DNA from: Candidatus Omnitrophota bacterium
Lineage (GTDB): Bacteria > Omnitrophota > Gorgyraeia > Gygaellales > Profunditerraquicolaceae
Length of the DNA stretch: 11,276 nucleotides
NCBI GenBank assembly: GCA_030691585.1
Contig: JAUYEC010000045.1
Location: 1-11,276, forward strand
Direction of reading: 5' to 3'
The notes under the pieces are model-generated. The model saw nothing but the letters and a program-made list of their open reading frames with translations. It had not been told where the DNA came from and ran no database searches. Each line of letters opens with the position of its first letter. Positions within the stretch are counted from its first letter, which is position 1. The position numbers and the translations under genes were made by a program. Below are positions 1-4,806 of the stretch, in pieces.

Positions 1-1148
1 TTGGAAAAACCGGTGGCGCCCTTAAAGGTGCCGCCGATAATTTTGGCCGGGATAATCACCACCTCTTCCGGCCCGAAACCTTTGCTGTTGCGCGCCAAAG
101 TCATTTTATCTTCAATGGCATTCTTCACCAGCTTAAAACCAAACTGCGGCTTGTCCATCTTGGTCCTGAAAGTAAAATCGAGGTCGATCTTGCCGCCGTT
201 TAACATGCGGAAGGCATCCAGCACAGCGTCGGTAATGCGTTCGGCTTTTTCCTGATACTCCTCGGCCGGCCGCGGCTTACGTACGATATCACTGAGCTCC
301 AGGTGATTCTTGACCACAACGTCGTTGTTTTCTCCGCGGATGTCGCTGGTAAAATTCAGCTTGGCGCTTTGGATACGCGCTTTTTCCAGGTCCACAAACT
401 TGGAATAATACGGATAAAGATATACTCCGTCAATATCTCTGATATCCAAAGTGGCGCGCATATCTCTTTTAGTGAAATCGATCCACCCGGAAACCTCAAC
501 CTTGCCTTCGGCTACACCCTCATGCCAGGGGATGCGCGCGCTGAGCTTGAAATTGGTGATCACCGAGAACGGAAAAGTAAAGGTATTGCGCAAATCAAAA
601 TTTATATTCTTGGCGTTGATGACAATACCACCGGAGCCCGCGCTGTGGTCGATAAAATGCAGCTTGCCGTCTTTAATGATCAGGCGCGTGAAGATAACCT
701 GTGGGCCGGGCTTTTGCGCTGCCTGCGCCGGTGTCGAGACCGGGGCATTGACCGTAGGCGCAATATTGGACCCGGATAACAATTGATTTAGGCTGCCGGA
801 AGAGCCGGATGCCTTAACCGACAGGCTTTTTTCAAAAGTAACCTCGGGGCGAATAATCTTGACGCTGTCTAAGACCAACCCGCCTCTTATAATGCTGGAT
901 ATGCCGGGGGTAACAGACACGCTATCGATCTGGGCCATACCCTGGATGTTCAATTTGTTTATTTGCAGGGTAAAAAGCGGGGTGATGGCGAAATTCCCCA
1001 TTGTTACCTTCTTACGTGTCAGGCCCTCAAGACCGTTGATGATCATCGACCTGCCCGCAAGGAGCATAAATATATACGCCCCTGCGTAAAGCAGGATCAA
1101 GGCGATGACAACGCCTATCACGATCTTCGTTATGACTCTTTTTGCCAT
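1..1148 (-). CDS. AsmA/DUF748-like membrane-anchored protein (5' part only)
   Basis: The reading frame opens with ATG at 1148 and runs without a stop to base 1, so about 382 residues are visible and the C-terminus lies outside the window. Residues 1-6 are basic (MAKRVI), followed by one strongly hydrophobic segment at about 7-30. This looks like an uncleaved N-terminal membrane anchor with the rest in the periplasm. What follows is beta-rich with repeated phrases such as 'LIIKDGKLHFIDHS' near residue 157, and a Ser/Pro/Ala-rich linker near 112-148. This is the style of the AsmA/DUF748 group, whose large relatives bridge the inner and outer membranes of diderm bacteria. No catalytic motif is visible. 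No good Shine-Dalgarno sequence precedes the ATG; the nearest GGAGGA is about 28 bases upstream and belongs to a repeat hairpin. Family assignment is moderate because the C-terminal half is missing. Confidence 0.6.
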   Translation of the reverse strand, partial: MAKRVITKIVIGVVIALILLYAGAYIFMLLAGRSMIINGLEGLTRKKVTMGNFAITPLFTLQINKLNIQGMAQIDSVSVTPGISSIIRGGLVLDSVKIIRPEVTFEKSLSVKASGSSGSLNQLLSGSNIAPTVNAPVSTPAQAAQKPGPQVIFTRLIIKDGKLHFIDHSAGSGGIVINAKNINFDLRNTFTFPFSVITNFKLSARIPWHEGVAEGKVEVSGWIDFTKRDMRATLDIRDIDGVYLYPYYSKFVDLEKARIQSAKLNFTSDIRGENNDVVVKNHLELSDIVRKPRPAEEYQEKAERITDAVLDAFRMLNGGKIDLDFTFRTKMDKPQFGFKLVKNAIEDKMTLARNSKGFGPEEVVIIPAKIIGGTFKGATGFS

Positions 1149-1176
1149 ATTTTTGATATTTGGTGCGCCTGGACCG

Positions 1177-1228
1177 TCCTCCTACGCCCTTTGATAGAAC
1201 CGAATTAGCTTTAACGGGCTTCGGAGGA
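1177..1228. repeat. Hairpin repeat, TTC-internal-loop family, copy 1
   Basis: Read on the plus strand, the arms are TCCTCC (1177-1182), TAC (1183-1185), GCCC (1186-1189), a 26-base loop, GGGC (1216-1219), TTC (1220-1222) and GGAGGA (1223-1228). The two paired blocks are perfect and are separated by a 3x3 internal loop. The loop beginning CTTTGATA and containing TTAGCT is similar to that of the copy at 4114-4166. The copy fills most of the gap between the tRNA-Arg 3' end and the AsmA-like gene, so it would form in the 5' leader of that gene. Confidence 0.7.
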
Positions 1229-1331
1229 TCGAGCCTGACTTCTAAGTGCGCCTGGGCCGAATCGAACGGCCAACCACCGGCTTAGCATACCGCACCGGAT
1301 TACTCCGGCCAAACAGATGTTGCGGTCTGGA

Positions 1332-1790
1332 CTATGTCTTCACCATCTCAGGTGTGTGGCGTATAGTCTCTGAGGACTCTCGTTTCATATCAAGGTAGTC
1401 ATTTGCCCATTTAACATACTTAGTCTGATTATTAACCGTCTTATCAAACCTTATCACCTTAGGCGACTTGGCGGTATTCGGGACATATAACACTACTTCC
1501 TTATCGGGACAATAAATAGCGTAATAATCGAAGTCTTGCGTTTTATAGGTACGCATATGTGTGCCGTGCTTATCGGCCCAGCTCGTCCTAAATTTTACTT
1601 CGACTGTCCCGCTTTTAATTAAAGTAGCGTATTTTACCTGTAACTTAACCGCCTTGCCATTCCTTAAAATCGCTACGATGTCATAAGGCTGATGTTCTGA
1701 TAACGGCATACAGGGAACGTGTCCCTTCTGCGCTAAATCAGCGATTACTTTCGCTACGCCGATATCAGCTTTGACTTTCGTATGATGCAA
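1332..1790 (-). CDS. Intron-encoded homing endonuclease, PD-(D/E)XK type (I-Ssp6803I-like)
   Basis: The protein of about 152 residues resembles the group I intron-associated PD-(D/E)XK endonucleases, whose known member I-Ssp6803I is encoded in the tRNA-fMet intron of Synechocystis. Such enzymes cut intron-less tRNA genes so that the intron is copied in by repair. Numbered from the chosen start, the active-site set is D37 in 'PYDIVA' and Q51/K53 in 'LQVKYA' (the family uses Gln in place of the second acid), with D9 as a possible fourth residue. Start choice: GGAGG at 1800-1796 overlaps a GTG at 1796, so that GTG cannot use it, but it stands 5 bases before TTG at 1790, which is preferred. The stop TAG (1334-1332) lies in the 3' strand of P7, and the last dozen codons also encode P7, P3 and P8 of the ribozyme. 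The fold call is confident; the cutting site is inferred from the insertion point. Confidence 0.85.
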   Translation of the reverse strand: MHHTKVKADIGVAKVIADLAQKGHVPCMPLSEHQPYDIVAILRNGKAVKLQVKYATLIKSGTVEVKFRTSWADKHGTHMRTYKTQDFDYYAIYCPDKEVVLYVPNTAKSPKVIRFDKTVNNQTKYVKWANDYLDMKRESSETIRHTPEMVKT

Positions 1791-1795
1791 ATTCA

Positions 1796-1800
1796 CCTCC
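1796..1800 (-). promoter_or_regulatory. Shine-Dalgarno sequence of the intron endonuclease
   Basis: AAAGGAGG directly precedes GTGAATTTG. Spacing of 5 bases to the TTG at 1790, and overlap with the GTG at 1796-1794, decides in favour of the TTG start. Confidence 0.55.
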
Positions 1801-1960
1801 TTTCAATTCTTTCGGGCAAAACTACCTGTAGAAACGGTTGCCTGCAAGTTGTCCACTGACGGATATTCTTGCATACAGCCACATGCACTCTATGCGTTTA
1901 TATTTCCGCATAGAGGCTCCTTTGGAAGGCAGGTGCTCTATCCAATTGAGCTACAGGCGC

Positions 1961-2021
1961 ACAATCTTTTTGCCGGTAGCGAAATCCCGCAACGATCTAG
2001 GCGGGATGAGCTACAGGCGCA
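1961..2021 (-). repeat. tRNA-leader element A with duplicated tRNA-Arg 5' end
   Basis: The first bases of the tRNA-Arg gene, TGCGCCTGTAGCTCA, occur at 1961-1947 and again at 2021-2007, exactly 60 bp upstream. Between them lies an element with a perfect 7-bp hairpin (ATCCCGC 1984-1990, GCGGGAT 2001-2007). Next to the tRNA it ends, read on the minus strand, in GGATTTCGCTACCGGC and AAAAAGATTG. The element upstream of tRNA-Pro has nearly the same end and a duplicated tRNA start at the same place, so the two are related insertions. Confidence 0.7.
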
Positions 2022-2043
2022 TTCATATTAATATCAACGCCGC

Positions 2044-2070
2044 GTGGTGAGCTTGTCGAACCACAGGCGC
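2044..2070 (-). repeat. TTCGACAAGCTCA palindrome plus a third tRNA-Arg 5'-end copy
   Basis: On the minus strand GTGG, the 13-base core TTCGACAAGCTCA and CCAC form a short palindromic unit (2064-2044). It is preceded by GCGCCTGT (2070-2063), a third copy of the tRNA-Arg 5' end. The same 13-base core occurs at 10149-10161 on the other strand with different but again self-complementary arms, which is the mark of a dispersed REP-like repeat. Confidence 0.65.
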
Positions 2071-2081
2071 GTTGAAATCTA

Positions 2082-2543
2082 TCAAGGATCACTAAAACTT
2101 ACTGTGCCGGTGCCGTCTTCGATCAACGGCTCATGGGGCCTAAGGTCATCAATGTTAAAACCTAAGACTTTGAGCCAATACTCTGTGGCCTTGCACTTGT
2201 CACCGCGCTTGCTATAAATCAGGCCAAGGTTCATTTTGGCCGCGGTATAATCAGGGTCGATCTTCAGCGCCCTTTCAAAGGATGCCTCTGCCTCGTCAAG
2301 TTTGCCTTGTTCCATGTGAATGACGCCGATGTTGTTGGCGACGAATTTTGCCCACCTGGAATTTTCGCCGTCGATCAAAGCCGCTTTTTTGTAAAGGTCA
2401 ATGGCCTTTTCAAACTTACCATCCCTCTGCGCCTGAAGGGCCTCAATGTAATGGGTAAGCGCTTCCGACATCATCGCTTCAGAGGCCTGTGACAGAGTAG
2501 AGAACAAAAACAGCGCAGCCGCCAAAATAATGATCTTCTTCAT
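2082..2543 (-). CDS. Secreted tetratricopeptide-repeat (TPR) protein
   Basis: This 153-residue protein opens with a signal peptide: MKK, a hydrophobic stretch at about 4-17, and likely cleavage after SQA at residue 20. The mature part contains about three TPR units. The first is near residues 28-61 ('EALQAQRDGKFEKAIDLYKKA'-type helices), the second near 64-98 ('NNIGVIHMEQGKLDEAEASF' and 'ALKIDPD'), and a third runs from about 99 to 132. TPR arrays are protein-binding scaffolds, and the mature protein is probably periplasmic. The short acidic tail carries no motif. The start is well supported by AAAGGAGG a few bases before the ATG. It lies between the two tRNA genes and has no obvious functional partner here; partner and role are unknown. 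Confidence 0.82.
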   Translation of the reverse strand: MKKIIILAAALFLFSTLSQASEAMMSEALTHYIEALQAQRDGKFEKAIDLYKKAALIDGENSRWAKFVANNIGVIHMEQGKLDEAEASFERALKIDPDYTAAKMNLGLIYSKRGDKCKATEYWLKVLGFNIDDLRPHEPLIEDGTGTVSFSDP

Positions 2544-2589
2544 CCGCTGCCTCCTTTATTATGTGCCGAAACGTGGATTAATATTATTA

Positions 2590-2664
2590 TCGGGGAGGTG
2601 AGATTTGAACTCACGACCTCTTGCTCCCAAAGCAAGCGCTCTAGCCAAACTGAGCCACTCCCCG
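2590..2664 (-). tRNA. tRNA-Pro(TGG)
   Basis: A full cloverleaf is visible: acceptor CGGGGAG/CTCCCCG, D stem GCTC/GAGC, anticodon stem CTTGC/GCAAG with loop TTTGGGA (anticodon TGG), and T stem GTGAG/CTCAC with loop TTCAAAT. The discriminator is A and CCA is not encoded. It is about 75 bases and all stems pair. An inserted element that copies the tRNA's 5' end sits immediately upstream. Confidence 0.95.
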
Positions 2665-2756
2665 GAATCTTTTGGTCGGTGGCGAAATCCTCCGAAGCCC
2701 GTAATTGTCATTTTTATTTGTCATTCTAGGGCATAGGAGGATGACCACTCCCCGGA
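2665..2756 (-). repeat. tRNA-leader element B with duplicated tRNA-Pro 5' end; contains hairpin repeat copy 3
   Basis: The tRNA-Pro start with its leader bases, TCCGGGGAGTGG, is present at 2666-2655 and again at 2756-2745, 90 bp upstream. The sequence between ends beside the tRNA in GGATTTCGCCACCGACC and AAAAGATTCC, matching the element upstream of tRNA-Arg. It encloses a copy of the TTC-internal-loop hairpin: on the minus strand TCCTCC (2741-2736), TAT, GCCC (2732-2729), loop, GGGC (2700-2697), TTC (2696-2694), GGAGGA (2693-2688). Confidence 0.72.
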
Positions 2757-2773
2757 CTTTAATCAGGGGTTCC

Positions 2774-2802
2774 ATTATATCAACTAATCAGGCGGCGCTC
2801 AA
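2774..2802 (-). promoter_or_regulatory. Probable promoter of tRNA-Pro
   Basis: TTGAGC (2802-2797), exactly 17 bases, then a perfect TATAAT (2779-2774) at the 3' end of rdgB. Expected initiation is near 2767. That is only about a dozen bases from the duplicated tRNA start at 2754 but about 100 from the real tRNA at 2664, so element B seems to have pushed the tRNA away from its promoter. Confidence 0.55.
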
Positions 2803-3391
2803 TATATTTAAGGATGACTTTTTTGGCTTTCTCCAGGGCGTAATAACGATGGCTCATGCCATGCTTTATTTTCTCGCCCAGCTGCGCAAAGGTCAATTTA
2901 AATTTGGGTATGACAAAAAGCGGGTCATAGCCGAATCCGCGGCTGCCCTTTAATTCATAACCGATCCGGCCGCTGCACCTGCCTTCCGCTACGCCAACTT
3001 TGCCGTTCTTATCCGCGATTGCCACAGCGCAGACATAATATGCGCCGCGCTTATTTTCAGGGACATTTTGCATCAAACGCAGCAGTTTAGCGTTATTTTT
3101 GTCGTCGCTTTTGTCCTTGCCGCAAAAACGCGATGAATAAACGCCGGGTTTTCCGCCCAGGGCACGCACGCAAAGCCCGGAATCTTCTCCCAGCGCCAGT
3201 TTCCCGGTAAAACGCGCGATCTGCACTGCCTTTTTTAGCGCGTTGTCTTTAAAAGTCCGGCCGTTTTCAACTATGCGCGGGGCATGCGGATATTCCTCTA
3301 AAGAAGTGATCTTTATTCCCCGGACATTGAGGATATCTTTTATCTCAACTAACTTTTTTTTATTTTTAGTCGCGATAACCAGCTCAAGCAT
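2780..3391 (-). CDS. rdgB: XTP/dITP pyrophosphatase (non-canonical purine NTP hydrolase, HAM1/RdgB family)
   Basis: This enzyme hydrolyses dITP, XTP and related damaged purine triphosphates to the monophosphate, keeping them out of DNA and RNA in the cytoplasm. Family motifs are in order: the N-terminal TKNKKK nucleotide-binding motif (residues 8-13), 'EDSGLCVRALGGKPGVYSSRF' with the catalytic acidic residues near 69, 'GFGYDPLF' near 152, and the C-terminal 'SHRYYAL' near 180. The length of 203 residues is normal. Its ATG follows the rph stop directly (TAAATG), so the two are translationally coupled; rph-rdgB is a common bacterial pair. The last codons overlap a promoter-like sequence for the downstream tRNA-Pro. 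Confidence 0.96.
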   Translation of the reverse strand: MLELVIATKNKKKLVEIKDILNVRGIKITSLEEYPHAPRIVENGRTFKDNALKKAVQIARFTGKLALGEDSGLCVRALGGKPGVYSSRFCGKDKSDDKNNAKLLRLMQNVPENKRGAYYVCAVAIADKNGKVGVAEGRCSGRIGYELKGSRGFGYDPLFVIPKFKLTFAQLGEKIKHGMSHRYYALEKAKKVILKYIERRLIS

Positions 3392-4105
3392 TTAAAGGAT
3401 ATCCTTCAGCACTTCCTTTTGCATACCGACCAGCTCCTCAATACCTTTCTTCGCCAGCGCCAGCATTTTATCCATCTGCGCTTTATTAAACGGCTTGCGC
3501 TCGGAAGTGCCCTGGATCTCTATGAATTCACCGCCGCCGGTCATCACGATATTCATATCCACGTCCGCGCGGGAATCCTCAATATAAGCCAGGTCCAGAA
3601 GCAGGTCCGATTCCAGGATGCCGACGCTCGTGGCCGCGACAAAATCGCTTAAGGGGATCTTGTTGATCTTTCCGTTCTTTTTCAATTTATTAAAAGCGTC
3701 GGCAAGGGCCACAAAACTGCCGGTGATGGCCGCGGTGCGCGTGCCGCCGTCGCCCTGGATGACGTCGCAGTCGATCCAGATGGTGCGTTCGCCGAATGCC
3801 TTTGTATCGGTGACCGCGCGCATGCAGCGGCCGACCAGGCGCTGTATTTCATAGGTGCGGCCGGAATCTTTGCCTCTGGGGATGCGGCTGTTGCAGGAAC
3901 GCGGCAGCATGCCGTATTCGGCGGTGACCCAGCCGTTTCCGCTATTTCTTAAAAACGGCGGCACAGACTCTTCAATGGAGGCCGTACAGATCACCTTGGT
4001 ATTTCCCAATTCTATCAAACAAGAACCCTCGGGGAATTTAAGGTAATTGCGGTGAAACTTTACCTTTCTTAGCTCGTCGGGTTTCCTAGCGTCAAACCTT
4101 GCCAT
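3392..4105 (-). CDS. rph: Ribonuclease PH
   Basis: RNase PH is a phosphate-dependent 3'-5' exoribonuclease that trims the 3' ends of tRNA precursors, relevant here because neither tRNA in the window encodes CCA. The 237 residues cover the whole single-domain enzyme. Recognisable blocks are N-terminal 'MARFDARKPDELRKVKF', 'GWVTAEYGMLPRS' near residue 58 with 'SGRTYEIQRLVGR' following, the phosphate-site region 'DCDVIQGDGGTRTAAITG' near 112-129, and 'VDMNIVMTGGGEFIEIQGTSE' near 182-202. The start has a strong GGAGGA 8 bases before the ATG. That Shine-Dalgarno sequence is one arm of a repeat hairpin, so initiation may be limited by RNA structure. It is followed without a gap by rdgB. Confidence 0.97.
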   Translation of the reverse strand: MARFDARKPDELRKVKFHRNYLKFPEGSCLIELGNTKVICTASIEESVPPFLRNSGNGWVTAEYGMLPRSCNSRIPRGKDSGRTYEIQRLVGRCMRAVTDTKAFGERTIWIDCDVIQGDGGTRTAAITGSFVALADAFNKLKKNGKINKIPLSDFVAATSVGILESDLLLDLAYIEDSRADVDMNIVMTGGGEFIEIQGTSERKPFNKAQMDKMLALAKKGIEELVGMQKEVLKDIL

Positions 4106-4113
4106 AAATGCTC

Positions 4114-4166
4114 TCCTCCTTCGCTCTTTGATATCGCATCCGATAGCTCTGACGAGCTTCGGAGGA
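4114..4166. repeat. Hairpin repeat, TTC-internal-loop family, copy 2; carries the rph ribosome-binding site
   Basis: On the plus strand: TCCTCC (4114-4119), TTC, GCTC (4123-4126), a 27-base loop, GAGC (4154-4157), TTC (4158-4160), GGAGGA (4161-4166). Compared with copy 1 the inner stem has changed from GCCC/GGGC to GCTC/GAGC on both sides, so pairing is kept. In the rph transcript the arm 4119-4114 reads GGAGGA and is the Shine-Dalgarno sequence. It would pair with the upstream TCCTCC arm. Confidence 0.72.
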
Positions 4167-4182
4167 CTTCGCTAAATTTATT

Positions 4183-4719
4183 TTATTTAGGTGCTCGCGC
4201 CCTATAAACACTATTACCTTTGGCATCAATTCCGACAATTAACGGGAAATCCTCTACCTCTAACTTCACAATCGCCTCCGGGCCGAGGTCCGCGTAGGTA
4301 AACGCGGTGGCTTTTTTGACACACCCGGAAAGTAACGCGCCGCATCCGGCGAAGGCTAGAAAATAAATTGCTTTGTGCTTTTTTATGGCGGCGCAAACTT
4401 CCTGAGAACACCCGCCTTTGCCGATCATTGCCTTGAGGCCATTTTTAATTAACAGCGGGGCAAACGCATCCATCCGGCTGCTGGTGGTCGGGCCGCAGGA
4501 ACCAATGGCGAGGCCTTTCGGCGTTTTTGTCGGGCCGCAATAATAGATCACCGCACCAGACAACTCAAAGGGCAGCTTTTTTTTCTTTTTAATTGATTCG
4601 CATAACCTTTTGTGCGCCTGGTCGCGGGCGGTATAGATAATACCGCTTAATAAGACTTCATCGCCGGCTTTTAATTTGCTTAATCCCTGCGTTGATAATG
4701 GGGTATATATTTTTTTCAT
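4183..4719 (-). CDS. Class I fumarate hydratase, beta subunit
   Basis: This 178-residue protein corresponds to the C-terminal domain of class I (oxygen-sensitive, [4Fe-4S]) fumarase, here a separate subunit. It joins the alpha subunit encoded just upstream to interconvert fumarate and malate in the cytoplasm. Visible family blocks are 'LKAGDEVLLSGIIYTARDQAHKR' (16-38), the glycine-rich substrate region 'YYCGPTKTPKGLAIGSCGPT' (59-78) followed by 'TSSRMDAF' and 'GKGGC' near residue 100. The related L(+)-tartrate dehydratase beta subunit shares this fold, so fumarase is the likelier but not the only reading. It is separated from the alpha gene by two perfect palindromes, unlike the overlapping genes further upstream. 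AGGA about 10 bases before the ATG is the only ribosome-binding signal. Confidence 0.88.
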   Translation of the reverse strand: MKKIYTPLSTQGLSKLKAGDEVLLSGIIYTARDQAHKRLCESIKKKKKLPFELSGAVIYYCGPTKTPKGLAIGSCGPTTSSRMDAFAPLLIKNGLKAMIGKGGCSQEVCAAIKKHKAIYFLAFAGCGALLSGCVKKATAFTYADLGPEAIVKLEVEDFPLIVGIDAKGNSVYRARAPK

Positions 4720-4736
4720 TATGACGATTTCCTGTC

Positions 4737-4767
4737 TGTAGGGACAGAATACTATTCTGTCCCTACA
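4737..4767. repeat. TGTAGGG palindrome (31 bp)
   Basis: Perfect 15-bp arms flank a single central base, starting TGTAGGGACAGAATA and ending in its complement TATTCTGTCCCTACA. It lies between the fumarase alpha and beta genes next to a second, different member. The same termini recur at 6908-6940. It could act as an intercistronic hairpin; no T-run follows, so an intrinsic terminator is not claimed. Confidence 0.85.
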
Positions 4768-4775
4768 TTATCCGT

Positions 4776-4806
4776 TGTAGGGGCGGGTTTGAAACCCGCC
4801 CCTACA
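4776..4806. repeat. TGTAGGG palindrome (31 bp), G+C-rich member, supplies the fumarase alpha stop codon
   Basis: Perfect 15-bp arms TGTAGGGGCGGGTTT around one base. The TAG inside its outer end is the stop codon of the fumarase alpha gene (CTG TAG GGG). Only the outer TGTAGGG-C-G pattern is shared with its neighbour; the inner arms differ but both stay perfectly self-complementary. Confidence 0.85.

Larger units (their letters stand above)
1286..1925 (-). mobile_element. Group I intron (640 bp) with a homing endonuclease gene, in the tRNA-Arg anticodon
   Basis: The core helices can be assigned by eye on the minus strand. P1 pairs exon CUU and intron C1925 with GGAG (1920-1917), placing the splice-site U1926 opposite G1919. 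P2 is a 9-bp hairpin, 1915-1907 with 1896-1888. P3 is TGTGGC (1883-1878) with GCCACA (1360-1355). P4 is TGCAAG (1873-1868) with CTTGCA (1848-1843). P6 is GGCAA (1842-1838) with TTGCC (1819-1815). P7 is GACTAT (1368-1363) with ATAGTC (1335-1330), inside the classic CAGAGACTAT and AAGACATAGTCC signatures. P8 is CACC/GGTG (1354-1351, 1344-1341). P9 is ACCGCA/TGCGGT enclosing a CCGGA-GTAA-TCCGG hairpin. The intron ends in G1286, as group I introns do. The ORF lies between P6 and P7 and runs into the core. All parts needed for self-splicing appear present; activity is inferred. Confidence 0.88.
1247..1960 (-). tRNA. tRNA-Arg(TCT), interrupted by a group I intron
   Basis: The 5' exon is 1960-1926 and the 3' exon is 1285-1247; joined they give a 74-base tRNA. 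The acceptor stem GCGCCTG/CAGGCGC is perfect, as are the D stem GCTC/GAGC and the T stem GGCCG/CGGCC with loop TTCGATT. The discriminator base is A and CCA is not encoded. The joined anticodon loop reads CTTCTAA, giving anticodon TCT (arginine, AGA codons). The intron (1925-1286) splits the anticodon after U34. One oddity is the anticodon stem, CCTGC against GCCGG, which leaves a U29 x C41 mismatch where a U-A pair would be expected. The tRNA identity is well supported; whether the mismatch affects function cannot be told from sequence. Confidence 0.88.

Noticed and set aside
303..1208. Several plus-strand ORFs of 76-158 codons
   Set aside because: They are opposite-strand shadows of the AsmA/DUF748-like gene, with no family motif and poor starts.
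1791..1796. GTG start of the intron endonuclease
   Set aside because: The only Shine-Dalgarno sequence overlaps this GTG; the TTG six bases later has correct spacing.
1838..2050. Two overlapping plus-strand ORFs
   Set aside because: They run antisense through the tRNA-Arg 5' exon, intron helices and leader repeats; nothing protein-like.
4226..4411. Minus-strand ORF inside the fumarase beta gene
   Set aside because: Out-of-frame shadow of a well-supported gene.
4737..4806. Classical rho-independent terminators
   Set aside because: The hairpins are perfect but no T-run follows on either strand, so they are listed as repeats only.
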